NCBI GenBank assembly: GCA_030920305.1
Contig: JARLUB010000001.1
Location: 1 to 64,000, forward strand
Length of the DNA stretch: 64,000 nucleotides
Direction of reading: 5' to 3'
DNA from: Eubacteriales bacterium SKADARSKE-1
GTDB taxonomy: Bacteria; Bacillota; Clostridia; Oscillospirales; Acutalibacteraceae
The translations under genes were made by a program, and so were the position numbers. Below, in pieces: positions 1 through 7,241 of the stretch. Positions within the stretch are counted from its first letter, which is position 1. Each line of letters opens with the position of its first letter. The notes under the pieces were generated by a model that saw only the letters and a list, made by a program, of their open reading frames with translations, had not been told where the DNA came from and ran no database searches.

Positions 1-234
1 AAAATTTTTTAGTTGTTCATAATAAGAGATGCTTGTTTATTAAGGTACCCAATAAAATTATTGTAAATTAGACTGATATTCTAGCCAACTATAATCAATG
101 TCGCCTTCTTTCTGTTATAACGCCAGAAAAAATACCCAATGTCACCTTTTTTATTTATTGTTTCTCTATGTTAAAAAGTAATCGCCATTACATTTGTTTT
201 GCAGTGGTTATTATAAACAAATCACTGCTTGTGT
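1..234. other. AT-rich stretch downstream of the leftward secreted-protein gene
   Basis: No convincing coding region is seen. The stretch follows the stop of the leftward gene and contains two similar short words, AATGTCGCCTT near 98 and AATGTCACCTT near 138. No clear terminator hairpin with a T-run was found. Confidence 0.4.
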
Positions 235-1596
235 TTATATTGCTAATTTAATGTTTGCCAAACCCTTTATTATAAGGCATATTGTTCCTACTGTTCCTGC
301 TCCCACTGCCGCTGCAGCTGTCGCTACTGGATGTGCTTTTACCGTATCGACAGCTGCAGAACCGGCATCTTTTACGGCAGTTGCGACTGTAGAGCCAACA
401 CTTTTAACTTGGCATAATGTTAATTCATTAGATGCCTTTATATAAGTGTCATACTTTTCTTGATGCTGTTTTTCTAACGAAATGTCACCTGGATTTTTTA
501 AAAATTCACCAGTAGTTTTTTCAAGATCATTAATGGCAGCGTCACTTTTTTTATACAACTCTTCACAATCAGCATTTACATGCCACATAGCTTTCCATAC
601 TGTTGAAGCTGTACTGGAAATACCGCCACATACTGCAGAACCGGCATCTTTTAAGGCTTTTTCGAGTGCAGCGGCATTCTCTTTACAAAAAATCGTTTCG
701 GTTTTAGGAATAGTAGATGAATGATCAGCTTCTGTATCTTTATTGTCTATTAAGCACATGTCTTCTTTTCCAGATGAATGTATAGGATTGCATTTACCTA
801 CTTTATTACTTGCAGATATATATCTTTCATCAGCTTTTTGATATTGATTTTTTGCCATAGGGTCAATTGGATTTTTGAGACGTTCGAGGTAAGCGTTTTT
901 TAAATCTTCAAGAGCAGCTTCTGCCTCTTTAGACGCGATGTCACAACTCATTTGATTTTCAGGAGTAACAACAGCTTGCTCTCCAGTTGGGTCTCCTGTT
1001 TGGCCTTTAGTTGGTGATTCAGTTGAGTTTGCAAATAGATTTTGATTTGTGCTTATAGATGAACCTGCATCATGTGAGTTTGCAGATACATCTGCAGTGT
1101 TTATTATATCTTTATCAACCGGTAAGCAGATGTTTTCTTCTTCCGGTAAACATACATCAGTGTTTACTGGAGTTTCTTTAGATTGTATACCTTCAACTTG
1201 TGTGGTTGGGGTTTGATCTGAGTTTGCAGCTGGGTCTTCAGTTGGGTTTCCTATTTGGTCTCCAGCTGGGTTTACTGGAAATATTTCATTAGTCCCTAAA
1301 TATTTGTAGCCAAAATACAAGGTTGCTGCAGTTGCGGCGGCCGCTACCACGCCACCAGTAACTTTTAAAATTGTGCCTTTATTTCTTTCCCAGAAAGATT
1401 TTACTTCTAATTTTGTTATGTTTTCTTTAAGTTTTCCTATAGCTTCACCTAGTTCTGTTTCAGTAGAGCTAGTTTCGGGATTTGCTTCTGCGGTAGCCGA
1501 AAAGCTTGTTTCTGTTCCATCAGCAAAAATCGATATGGCTCCCATGGAACTAATTAACATGGTACCAACTAAAATACTTGATAATACCTTTTTCAT
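235..1596 (-). CDS. Secreted/membrane-anchored protein with internal duplication, function unknown
   Basis: I do not recognise this 453-residue protein. It has a signal peptide (MKKVLSSILVGTML..., cleavage probably near ASIFA-DG at residue 25), an Ala/Gly-rich hydrophobic segment at about 72-97, and a long Thr/Pro/Asn/Asp-rich linker. Two related helical units follow, about residues 218-272 and 344-398, sharing the pattern C..... A...L.........LKNP.D.....Q....Y..AS....C. The C-terminus is again Ala/Gly-rich and hydrophobic. The start ATG lies 8 bases after AAGGAGG (minus strand, about 1606-1612). The signal peptide resembles those of the genes at 56294-57984, so it is probably a member of the same exported family. 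Cell-envelope location is inferred. Confidence 0.75.
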   Translation of the reverse strand: MKKVLSSILVGTMLISSMGAISIFADGTETSFSATAEANPETSSTETELGEAIGKLKENITKLEVKSFWERNKGTILKVTGGVVAAAATAATLYFGYKYLGTNEIFPVNPAGDQIGNPTEDPAANSDQTPTTQVEGIQSKETPVNTDVCLPEEENICLPVDKDIINTADVSANSHDAGSSISTNQNLFANSTESPTKGQTGDPTGEQAVVTPENQMSCDIASKEAEAALEDLKNAYLERLKNPIDPMAKNQYQKADERYISASNKVGKCNPIHSSGKEDMCLIDNKDTEADHSSTIPKTETIFCKENAAALEKALKDAGSAVCGGISSTASTVWKAMWHVNADCEELYKKSDAAINDLEKTTGEFLKNPGDISLEKQHQEKYDTYIKASNELTLCQVKSVGSTVATAVKDAGSAAVDTVKAHPVATAAAAVGAGTVGTICLIIKGLANIKLAI

Positions 1597-2016
1597 TTTT
1601 GTTTTCCTCCTTATTAAATATAAAAATTAAGTCCATACAATGTAAAGATTTACAAAGACTTAACTATTTTATCACAAGGGGAACGATTTATAATTCTAAT
1701 TTAGAAATATGGTGAAAATTTGGTTGTTAGCAATACTTTTAACAAGAATTTACAATCAATTTATGAAGTATTGACAACAAAAACTTTCACCTATAAAAAT
1801 ACTAACATTAGAAAAGTAGTTTGAGATAAAAGTTGAAACACTTAAAATTTTTGTTGTGAACTACTCCAGCGTACTAAATTATCCAGCTATAGCATGGTAC
1901 AAAGTCTATGATATCGATTTGACAGAGTTGTTCTAAAAAAGGAACAGCTACAGTTTGTTAGCTTTAATTGTTAAAAACTGAAATACAAAAGTAAACTAAA
2001 ATCTTAAGGTTTTATC

Positions 2017-2053
2017 GAGAGCAGCGCATGCGTTGTTCTCTTTTTTTCTTTTT
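2017..2053 (+). terminator. Rho-independent terminator
   Basis: GAGAGCAGCGC pairs with GCGTTGTTCTC with wobbles around an AT loop and is followed by a run of seven T. No plus-strand gene precedes it, which is why a non-coding transcript is suspected. Confidence 0.75.
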
Positions 2054-2074
2054 GTAATAATAAATTTTTATTTT

Positions 2075-2109
2075 CCTGAGCTGCTACGCTGCGGTTCAGG
2101 GAGGTTTTT
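2075..2109 (+). terminator. Second terminator-like hairpin
   Basis: CCTGAGCTGC pairs over 10 positions with GCGGTTCAGG (two G-U pairs), followed by GAGGTTTTT. It sits just after the first terminator, either as a back-up or for read-through from it. Confidence 0.5.
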
Positions 2110-2324
2110 CGGGTTTAAACATCGGGAAGATAAATAATTTTTTTGGTAAATTAAGTATATTTTGTCGGAAAGGTAGAATTTTTCTTATCCTCTTGCTTTT
2201 AGAAACTGTAAAATGATACTATTATCTGGCGGAAAATTTTCCCTATGAGCAAATAAAAAGGTATGTTAAATCTTACACAATTATATTTTTGTCTATAAAT
2301 TTAATTTCGAAGGAGTTTGTAAAA

Positions 2325-3272
2325 ATGCTAAAAAAATGTATTAGTTTAGTGTTAAGTTTAATTATGCTTTCTGGAATCGGAAGTATGGGTGCCTCAGCAT
2401 TGAGTTTACCGTGGAGTGAAAAAGAAAAAGTTGATATCGATATTTGTGATCAGAGAAATGAAGCAGGGGGCTATTTTGATTTAGATTGTGCCGAATCAGC
2501 CGGAATAAGAGACATCCGAAAATTTTCTGATAAATTAAAAAAAATAGAAAATGTGGGGCCAAATGCAGAATATACTTTACACTTTTGGCCATACGAAACT
2601 TTAGTAAAATTTGCAACACAGTTTAAAAAAGATTTATTTAATGCAGATAAGTCTAGAGAATACGGGGCTTCGAGAGAGAAAGCTGTGCAGGAAATTATGT
2701 ATAGCTTTGGCCTTCGAAGAGCAACAGCAGAAGAGGTTGCTAACCGATTAATTTCACAACTTAATTTGTCAAAAGCAAAATCAGATTCAATAGCTAATGG
2801 AGTTAGAGATGATGCAATATCTGTGAAAAAGTGGAGTTTTGTTGGCGCTATTGCATTAGCTTTAGGCGGGGGTGCGCTTTCCGTTTTTTGCCCTCCTGTT
2901 GCAGCAGTAGCTGCTTCTGCTGCGGTGAAAGCAGGTATTGTTGCAGGTGGGGCTGCTGTTGGGGGGAGCATTGGAGGAATTTTTTCAGCTTCTGCAAGAT
3001 CTTCTGAACACGCCAAGGATGCACTTTCTAGCGAAATAGACGTTGATAATTATGTGTCGGCTATAGAACAAGTTTTGGATTACATAAAAAAGGATTCTTG
3101 GAAAGATAAGGACATTATTTATATAGAATTTAGTTCTAATCCTAAAAAATATTATGCCAATGCTTGTTTTAGAAAAATTAATGTTTTAAATGAAAAAGGT
3201 TATGAATATTATTCTAAACAAATTGAAGAATTGAAATCTAAATTACCTGAAATTTTGAATCAGTATAGGTAA
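2325..3272 (+). CDS. Secreted protein with Gly/Ala-rich hydrophobic core, operon gene 1
   Basis: Function unknown. The ATG at 2325 is chosen over an upstream TTG at 2289 because AAGGAG (2310-2315) sits just before it and a signal peptide then starts at once (MLKKCISLVLSLIMLSG, cleavage near GASA). The 315-residue product has an N-terminal module containing EYTLHF, a central glycine-zipper-like hydrophobic stretch (GALSVF to VGGSIGGIF), and a C-terminal module with DYIKK, KDIIYIE and YYANACF. The next gene shares the first and last modules, so the two are paralogues. Spacing to the next gene is 13 bases, indicating an operon. A membrane-inserting role is only a guess from the hydrophobic centre. 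Confidence 0.8.
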   Translation: MLKKCISLVLSLIMLSGIGSMGASALSLPWSEKEKVDIDICDQRNEAGGYFDLDCAESAGIRDIRKFSDKLKKIENVGPNAEYTLHFWPYETLVKFATQFKKDLFNADKSREYGASREKAVQEIMYSFGLRRATAEEVANRLISQLNLSKAKSDSIANGVRDDAISVKKWSFVGAIALALGGGALSVFCPPVAAVAASAAVKAGIVAGGAAVGGSIGGIFSASARSSEHAKDALSSEIDVDNYVSAIEQVLDYIKKDSWKDKDIIYIEFSSNPKKYYANACFRKINVLNEKGYEYYSKQIEELKSKLPEILNQYR

Positions 3273-3285
3273 GGAGAGTGATATT

Positions 3286-4173
3286 GTGAATATTGTAAAA
3301 AAAATTGTTTCAGTTATTTTATGTTTATCATTTTTGATGGCTAGTGTATCGATTACAAGTTTTGCATCAACTTATGAAGAGTGTTTACAGGAAAGCAATG
3401 GAATTAGTTCAAAAATGCTTGATTGTGCAGAAGAAGAAATTATAACCAGAGTGAGGAATGGAGAACCTTACGTTAAAATGGATAATTTAGGGATAAATGG
3501 TGAGTACACTTTGCATATATTTGATTACAGCAAATTGAATGAGGTAATTTCTAAATTAGCACCAGAACAAAAAGCTTTAACAAATGAAGAAATTTATAAA
3601 ATGGATAATTGGAAATTCAATATTGCCACCATTGCATCCGGGATTTTTGCAGCTGGAGTTGCAAGTTTAGGTGTATTTTTTTATAACAAAAAATCCGAAC
3701 AAGGAATTCAAAAACAACTTTCTGGCTTAGTTACGACAGGCATTGAAGGTGCCGAGTTAATAGCATACTTACATAATAAAAAAATCGAGCTTGAAAAGCA
3801 AAACCTTCTTTCTCCTTTAGGCATCTTTAGTATTATAAGCTCAGCTGCACTGCTTGTTATGTCAAGTGTAAAAGTTTGTATTGATTCTTTTCCCACAAAT
3901 AAAAAGACCGAACAATCAAATATGAGAGAGATTAATAATTCCAACTACCAATCTGCGTTAGAACAAATAAGCGATTATATAAAAAAGAGTAAGTTTGCTG
4001 ACAAAGATAGTATCTATATAGAAATTAATTCTCAAAATAAAAAATATTATGCTAATGCTTGTTTTATTAAAACAGGGAAAATCTACACTGACGCAGAAAA
4101 AGAACAGTATGAACAGAACATGATGACACTGGGCGAAAATATAAGTCAAATTTTAAATAAATCTAATAATTAA
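3286..4173 (+). CDS. Secreted protein, paralogue of upstream gene, operon gene 2
   Basis: Function unknown; 295 residues with GTG start after AAGGAGAG (3271-3278). The signal peptide is MNIVKKIVSVILCLSFL..., cleavage near SFA-ST. It shares EYTLHIFDYSKL with EYTLHFWPYETL of the upstream gene, and a C-terminal module with SALEQISDYIKK, DSIYIE and KKYYANACF. The middle region differs: two shorter hydrophobic segments (about 110-125 and 180-197) replace the long Gly/Ala stretch. It lies between its two relatives in one operon. Divergence of the middle with conserved ends suggests modular evolution. Confidence 0.8.
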   Translation: MNIVKKIVSVILCLSFLMASVSITSFASTYEECLQESNGISSKMLDCAEEEIITRVRNGEPYVKMDNLGINGEYTLHIFDYSKLNEVISKLAPEQKALTNEEIYKMDNWKFNIATIASGIFAAGVASLGVFFYNKKSEQGIQKQLSGLVTTGIEGAELIAYLHNKKIELEKQNLLSPLGIFSIISSAALLVMSSVKVCIDSFPTNKKTEQSNMREINNSNYQSALEQISDYIKKSKFADKDSIYIEINSQNKKYYANACFIKTGKIYTDAEKEQYEQNMMTLGENISQILNKSNN

Positions 4174-4187
4174 GGGGAACTTTATAA

Positions 4188-5048
4188 ATGAAAAGAATAA
4201 TACCAATTATTCTAATGTTAGCTTTAATTTTAGCTACCGGAAATGTAAGTGTAATGGCTAATCAATCTGATTTAGATATGAGTCACAACTGGAAAGAAGA
4301 AGACTTTCTATTGGATAGCACTTGGCATGAGGGACCATGCAAAAATCATAAGCCGACCTGCAAAAAGTATTTAATTCGTTATGATGATGCTGAAAAAATA
4401 ATAGATTACTTTACAAAATTAGCTAATAAGGCTGAAGATTTTGTTGTTGAAGATGGGTCTATTAAACAAGAGCTGGCCCTAGCTGTAGGCGGACTTGCTG
4501 GATTGCTAGGAACGGGCGCTGTAATATATTTTAGCCCATTTGCAGCAATTCCAGCTTCCATAATGGCGTTGGGCTCAGCCGGCATTTGCGCTGCTCGAAA
4601 CGGCATTATAGCCCCTATGGAAGAGACTGCAACTGGGGTATTCGGTTTTCCTGGACGTGCAGCCGGGTGGGTTAAGAGTTGGTTTGCAAAAACCGAAGGT
4701 TTAAATAATCCAGACAAGGGAGTTGTTGGGGAGTTTTGGGATTTATTGTGCGGAGATAAATCTAAGGAAAGCAAAGACGCTGGTTATATTGAATCACTTC
4801 GATTTAGGTTATTTGGCGACAAAATAGAAAAAGTTATACCTAAAGAGGAAATTGCAAAACCATTTAAGCAGGTAGTGGAAGACTTTTCTAAAATGGTTAA
4901 AGAAAAGCAGTGGGAGCACAAAGATATAATAGTTGTGACGGTAGACACAGATCCAACAAGCCCCGGTGCTAAAGTAGCTTTTGATATGAGTGGTTTTCAA
5001 ATTCCATACGATAAAGATAAATCTGAATATTTCAAAAATATAATATAA
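4188..5048 (+). CDS. Secreted protein with Gly/Ala-rich hydrophobic core, operon gene 3
   Basis: Function unknown; 286 residues. AAGGGGAA precedes the ATG. The N-terminus (MKRIIPIILMLALILATG) is a signal peptide, followed by an acidic, Cys/His-containing stretch (CKNHKPTCKK). A Gly/Ala-rich hydrophobic region at about 95-145 comes next. The C-terminal module, with VVEDFSKMVKEKQWEHKDII and a following short beta-like segment, matches the DYIKK...DKDIIYIE module of the two upstream genes in position and pattern, but has lost YYANACF. It ends the operon, directly before a strong hairpin. Confidence 0.78.
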   Translation: MKRIIPIILMLALILATGNVSVMANQSDLDMSHNWKEEDFLLDSTWHEGPCKNHKPTCKKYLIRYDDAEKIIDYFTKLANKAEDFVVEDGSIKQELALAVGGLAGLLGTGAVIYFSPFAAIPASIMALGSAGICAARNGIIAPMEETATGVFGFPGRAAGWVKSWFAKTEGLNNPDKGVVGEFWDLLCGDKSKESKDAGYIESLRFRLFGDKIEKVIPKEEIAKPFKQVVEDFSKMVKEKQWEHKDIIVVTVDTDPTSPGAKVAFDMSGFQIPYDKDKSEYFKNII

Positions 5049-5092
5049 ATAATAAGAGGTGCAAAGCTTTAAGCTAGCACCTCTTATTATTT
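5048..5092. terminator. Terminator of the three-gene secreted-protein operon
   Basis: A 15-bp perfect stem (AATAATAAGAGGTGC / GCACCTCTTATTATT) with a 14-base loop directly after the stop codon of the third gene. The following T-run is weak (TTATTATTTGT), but position and stem quality support termination. Confidence 0.8.
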
Positions 5093-5229
5093 GTCCATAA
5101 AAATGTTTTAATTGAAAAAGTTGTCTAAATCAAATATATTTTAATATAAGTCTTTGTTCTTGTCAATACTAATCTTTAATTTACTTAATCTGTGGCAAAA
5201 AACCTTATATTCCCTGCTATATATAGCAG

Positions 5230-5262
5230 CCCCCTATTGTAGTTATTTTCTACAGTAGGGGG
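5230..5262. terminator. Hairpin between convergent genes
   Basis: CCCCCTATTGTAG pairs with CTACAGTAGGGGG (one G-U pair). A smaller palindrome, CTGCTATATATAGCAG, lies immediately upstream. It sits between the secreted-protein operon and the leftward XRE gene and can serve the leftward gene. Confidence 0.6.
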
Positions 5263-5300
5263 TTGTCTATTGTCTGTTTTTTGGACCTGGTCATTCTACT

Positions 5301-5561
5301 TTATAGCTTTGAAGTTGTATATAAATCATTTGTTTCTCCTAAAAGCCAAGCTGCACTCGTTTTTAGCACTTTAGCTATAGCTACTAATTGTATATCAGTA
5401 ACTGGCCTAATACATAATTCGATTTTTCCAATAGAACTTTCACTAAGATAGATCCCATCTAATTCTAGGCGAGCACTTATATCTTTTTGAGTTGCTTTAG
5501 GTTTCTCTAAAAGTCGAGCTTCTCTCATTCTAGGCCCTATAATATTTCTGCCTTTATGCAT
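5301..5561 (-). CDS. XRE-family transcriptional regulator
   Basis: An 86-residue Cro/CI-type DNA-binding protein. The helix-turn-helix covers about residues 10-70: TQKDISARLELDG, LSESSIGKIE, then VAIAKVLKTSAAWLLG typical of the last helix. A weak AAAGGAAAAA ribosome binding site precedes the ATG. It is divergent from the XRE gene at 5658, the arrangement of a repressor/activator pair around a shared control region. By position it resembles the leftward XRE regulator (orf9) of Tn916-like elements. That it represses the element is inferred. Confidence 0.8.
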   Translation of the reverse strand: MHKGRNIIGPRMREARLLEKPKATQKDISARLELDGIYLSESSIGKIELCIRPVTDIQLVAIAKVLKTSAAWLLGETNDLYTTSKL

Positions 5562-5584
5562 AATTAAAATTTTTCCTTTTTTTA

Positions 5585-5614
5585 TTGATTATATAAAATA
5601 AAAAATGTTATAAT
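5585..5614 (+). promoter_or_regulatory. Promoter for the rightward XRE gene
   Basis: TTGATT at 5585-5590 and TATAAT at 5609-5614, spacer 18, with an extended -10 TG. It reads toward the regulator gene at 5658. Confidence 0.7.
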
Positions 5615-5615
5615 C

Positions 5616-5628
5616 GGACTGTTAGTCC
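5616..5628. promoter_or_regulatory. Candidate operator palindrome
   Basis: A perfect inverted repeat, GGACT-GTT-AGTCC, lies two bases after the -10 box, in the position expected for a repressor site. One of the two flanking XRE proteins is the likely binder (inference). Confidence 0.5.
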
Positions 5629-5657
5629 TTTAAATTAATTAAAAAGGAGGTCTTACT

Positions 5658-5939
5658 ATATCCACTTACATCACTGATAAAGCTGATTTAGCAGAAAATA
5701 TAAGAAACATTCGGGTAAGTTTTAGATTAACTCAAGAGGAAGTAGCTGAAATTCTGGTGGTAGAGCGCTCTACTCATGCGTACTATGAAACGGGAAAAGT
5801 ACAGCCGAACGCATTTCATTTAATAAAATTAGCAATGCATTTTAAAATTCCTTTGGAAACTTTTTACACAAAGGATGGCGGTCTAAAACAGTTAAAAGAA
5901 ATTTGCAAACAGGCACAACTAGGAGACAAATTATGGTAA
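5658..5939 (+). CDS. XRE-family regulator with apparent ATA start codon
   Basis: Reads as a complete 93-residue HTH protein: LAENIRNIRVSFRLTQEEVA, then the recognition helix VERSTHAYYETGKVQPN, then IKLAMHFKIPLETFY. A strong AAAAAGGAGG at 5641-5650 is followed after 7 bases by ATA. No ATG, GTG or TTG exists in frame upstream of the HTH; the first, GTG at 5757, would remove half the domain. Either ATA initiates weakly, or an original ATG mutated and expression is reduced. Its stop overlaps the next gene's ATG (ATGGTAA), suggesting translational coupling. Confidence 0.65.
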   Translation: MSTYITDKADLAENIRNIRVSFRLTQEEVAEILVVERSTHAYYETGKVQPNAFHLIKLAMHFKIPLETFYTKDGGLKQLKEICKQAQLGDKLW

Positions 5940-6085
5940 ATTTGATTTTATTGGCCCTTGTTCTTATTTTAAATTTATTTTATTTATGGGAAAGCATAAA
6001 AAAACACAAAAAATGGGAGATGGCATTGTATGCAATTTTCTCGATTTCATTATTTTTAACTATTTTAAATCATCTTATGAAATAA
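5933..6085 (+). CDS. Small two-helix membrane protein
   Basis: A 50-residue protein with two predicted transmembrane segments (VNLILLALVLILNLFYLW and MALYAIFSISLFLTILNHL) separated by a basic loop KKHKKW. The ATG at 5933 overlaps the stop of the XRE gene and has AGGAG just upstream, so it is chosen over an ATG at 5903 lacking one. Function unknown; coupling to the regulator suggests a shared function in the element. Confidence 0.6.
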   Translation: MVNLILLALVLILNLFYLWESIKKHKKWEMALYAIFSISLFLTILNHLMK

Positions 6086-6318
6086 AAGAAAACTGTTAAT
6101 TAATTCTCGGAAATTGTTTATTTAAAAAAGGAAAAATACAAACTTATTTTTGTCTTTTAAATTAACACTGCTGATTTTAAAAAATATTGCAGATTTGCGT
6201 CTTAGAAAATATCCAACTTAACTTTGCAAGATCATTCTAACCGTTTGGAAAACATATGAAAGATGCCAAAGCAAAGGTCGTAGGATAATATGCATGTTCG
6301 TGTCATCAATTAATTATT

Positions 6319-6358
6319 AAGGTGAGACTTACTCATTTGAGTAGGCCTTGCCTTTTTT
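6319..6358 (+). terminator. Terminator/attenuator hairpin
   Basis: AAGGTGAGACTTACTC pairs, with several wobbles and one or two mismatches, to GAGTAGGCCTTGCCTT around ATTT and runs into six T. An upstream sequence (6266-6277) can pair with the 3' part, so read-through may be conditional. Confidence 0.55.
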
Positions 6359-6402
6359 GCTTTGGCGCGAGGGAAGCAAATTGTGAAACGCTGGATTTTA
6401 TA

Positions 6403-6467
6403 TTACGCACGGTTCCCATAGAGCCGCTCTAGATCATTTCAAAATTAATGATTTGGAGCGTGCGTAA
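6403..6467 (+). promoter_or_regulatory. Hairpin sequestering the ribosome binding site of the sigma-like gene
   Basis: TTACGCACG (6403-6411) pairs with CGTGCGTAA (6459-6467), ending two bases before the ATG at 6469. Inner pairs GCTC/GAGC and ATCATT/AATGAT extend it, burying TTGGAG. A smaller alternative hairpin, GGTTC-CCATA-GAGCC, uses the 5' arm. This is the layout of translational attenuation. Confidence 0.55.
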
Positions 6468-6468
6468 A

Positions 6469-6825
6469 ATGGAAAAAAGTAATGCTTACTACTATAAGGT
6501 TGTTGAAAGGATGGATATCAGGGACTTTAACAACCAAACGAAGATAGAAAAACATGAGTATTTATTTGATGAGGACAAACATAGTGGGCACTTCAAAGAG
6601 ACCTATTTTGACAGAAGTTTAACAGGTTGGATTGAGATGATAGAAAGCCCAAAACTTTATAAAGCAATCAAAGACTTACCGGTAGAAGACCAGATATTTA
6701 TCAGCTACATAGTTAAAGAGGGGAAAACACAAGAGGATTTGTCTAAAGTTTATAAAACCTCACAGCCAAATATAGCAAGACGCCTTAATTCAATAACACA
6801 AATAATAAAAAGAAATTTGTCTTAA
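6469..6825 (+). CDS. Sigma-70 region 4-like DNA-binding protein of integrative element
   Basis: A 118-residue protein whose C-terminal half (LPVEDQIFISYIVKEGKTQE, LSKVYKTSQPNIARRLNSIT) has the spacing of a sigma-70 region 4 helix-turn-helix. The N-terminal half is charged and unrecognised. ATG at 6469 is preferred to an in-frame ATG at 6448 because GGAG lies 10 bases upstream and the RNA hairpin ends there. Such proteins in Tn916-like elements act as activators of element gene expression; the role here is inferred from position before xis and int. Confidence 0.65.
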   Translation: MEKSNAYYYKVVERMDIRDFNNQTKIEKHEYLFDEDKHSGHFKETYFDRSLTGWIEMIESPKLYKAIKDLPVEDQIFISYIVKEGKTQEDLSKVYKTSQPNIARRLNSITQIIKRNLS

Positions 6826-6880
6826 ACGTAGAATTTTAAGATTTTTTTGAATTTCCCCTTGCAACACGATATAAAAAATA

Positions 6881-6917
6881 CCTCTAATTTCCTTTATATA
6901 TATAGAGGGTTTTTTAG
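6881..6917 (+). terminator. Terminator after the sigma-like gene
   Basis: CCTCTA (6881-6886) pairs with TAGAGG (6903-6908) and is followed by GTTTTTTAG. A repeat of AGAGG follows at 6916-6920. Confidence 0.55.
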
Positions 6918-6984
6918 AGGTTAAAAAACTTAAACACATTCAATCCTCTATTTAACAAAATGCGCGAACCTTGAAAATTAAATA

Positions 6985-7225
6985 ATCAACACTCAGCTAC
7001 GTTAAGCTGTTGGACAAGCGTCTTATCAAGTGCGCCTTGAGCGACAAACACTTAGATATAAAACTAATTGGTTATTAGTCCGCCAAGAATCCAGCAGCCC
7101 ATAATGATACTCCCGCACGCAGTCGAGATTAAGTTCCAGAGCGCGGTTCCAATGAGGGAAAGGTTAAATTCCTGTGTTACCGTTAACCAGCGGTAGGTTG
7201 AGAGGTTGAAAGTTTTTATAAACTA
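6985..7225 (+). ncRNA. Candidate structured RNA or long leader upstream of excisionase
   Basis: Several hairpins can be drawn: CAGC-TACGTTA-AGCTG near 6994, CAAG/CTTG near 7014-7040, ACTAAT/ATTAGT near 7063-7079, and GGTTAA/TTAACC at about 7163-7190. GC content is clearly above that of the surroundings. No ORF is present. Family not recognised; it could be a leader controlling xis or a trans-acting element RNA. Confidence 0.4.
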
Positions 7226-7241
7226 TTAAGAGGTAATGATT

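Larger units (their letters stand above)
1597..2324. other. Long intergenic region with a candidate non-coding transcript
   Basis: No gene of normal quality is present between the two divergent secreted-protein genes. TTGACA at 1771-1776, with TATAAA at 1792-1797 (spacer only 15), could start a rightward transcript near 1805. Two rightward terminator-like hairpins at 2017-2040 and 2075-2100 would end it. Local hairpins such as GTTGTTC/GAACAGC near 1930-1950 and GTAGTT/AACTAC near 1815-1865 suggest a structured RNA of about 230 bases. A 26-codon open stretch from GTG near 1856 has no ribosome binding site. Confidence 0.35.
6086..6468. other. Structured leader region before the sigma-like gene
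   Basis: No gene; the interval contains two nested RNA structures. CCAAAGCAAA at 6266-6275 can pair with TTTGCTTTGG at 6356-6365, competing with a terminator-like hairpin at 6319-6354. A further hairpin at 6403-6467 closes over the ribosome binding site of the next gene. Base composition is less AT-rich than the surroundings from about 6360. Confidence 0.6.
6826..7241. other. Gene-free region with terminator and candidate structured RNA
   Basis: After a terminator hairpin at 6881-6908, about 240 bases of distinctly less AT-rich sequence (about 6985-7225) hold no reading frame. They run directly up to the excisionase gene. Confidence 0.6.

Noticed and set aside
194-445. Plus-strand open frame rich in Ala/Val
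   Set aside because: It is antisense to the 453-residue exported-protein gene and lacks a ribosome binding site.
1856-1936. 26-codon open stretch starting GTG in the 1597-2324 gap
   Set aside because: No ribosome binding site and no similarity I recognise; more likely part of a non-coding transcript or chance.
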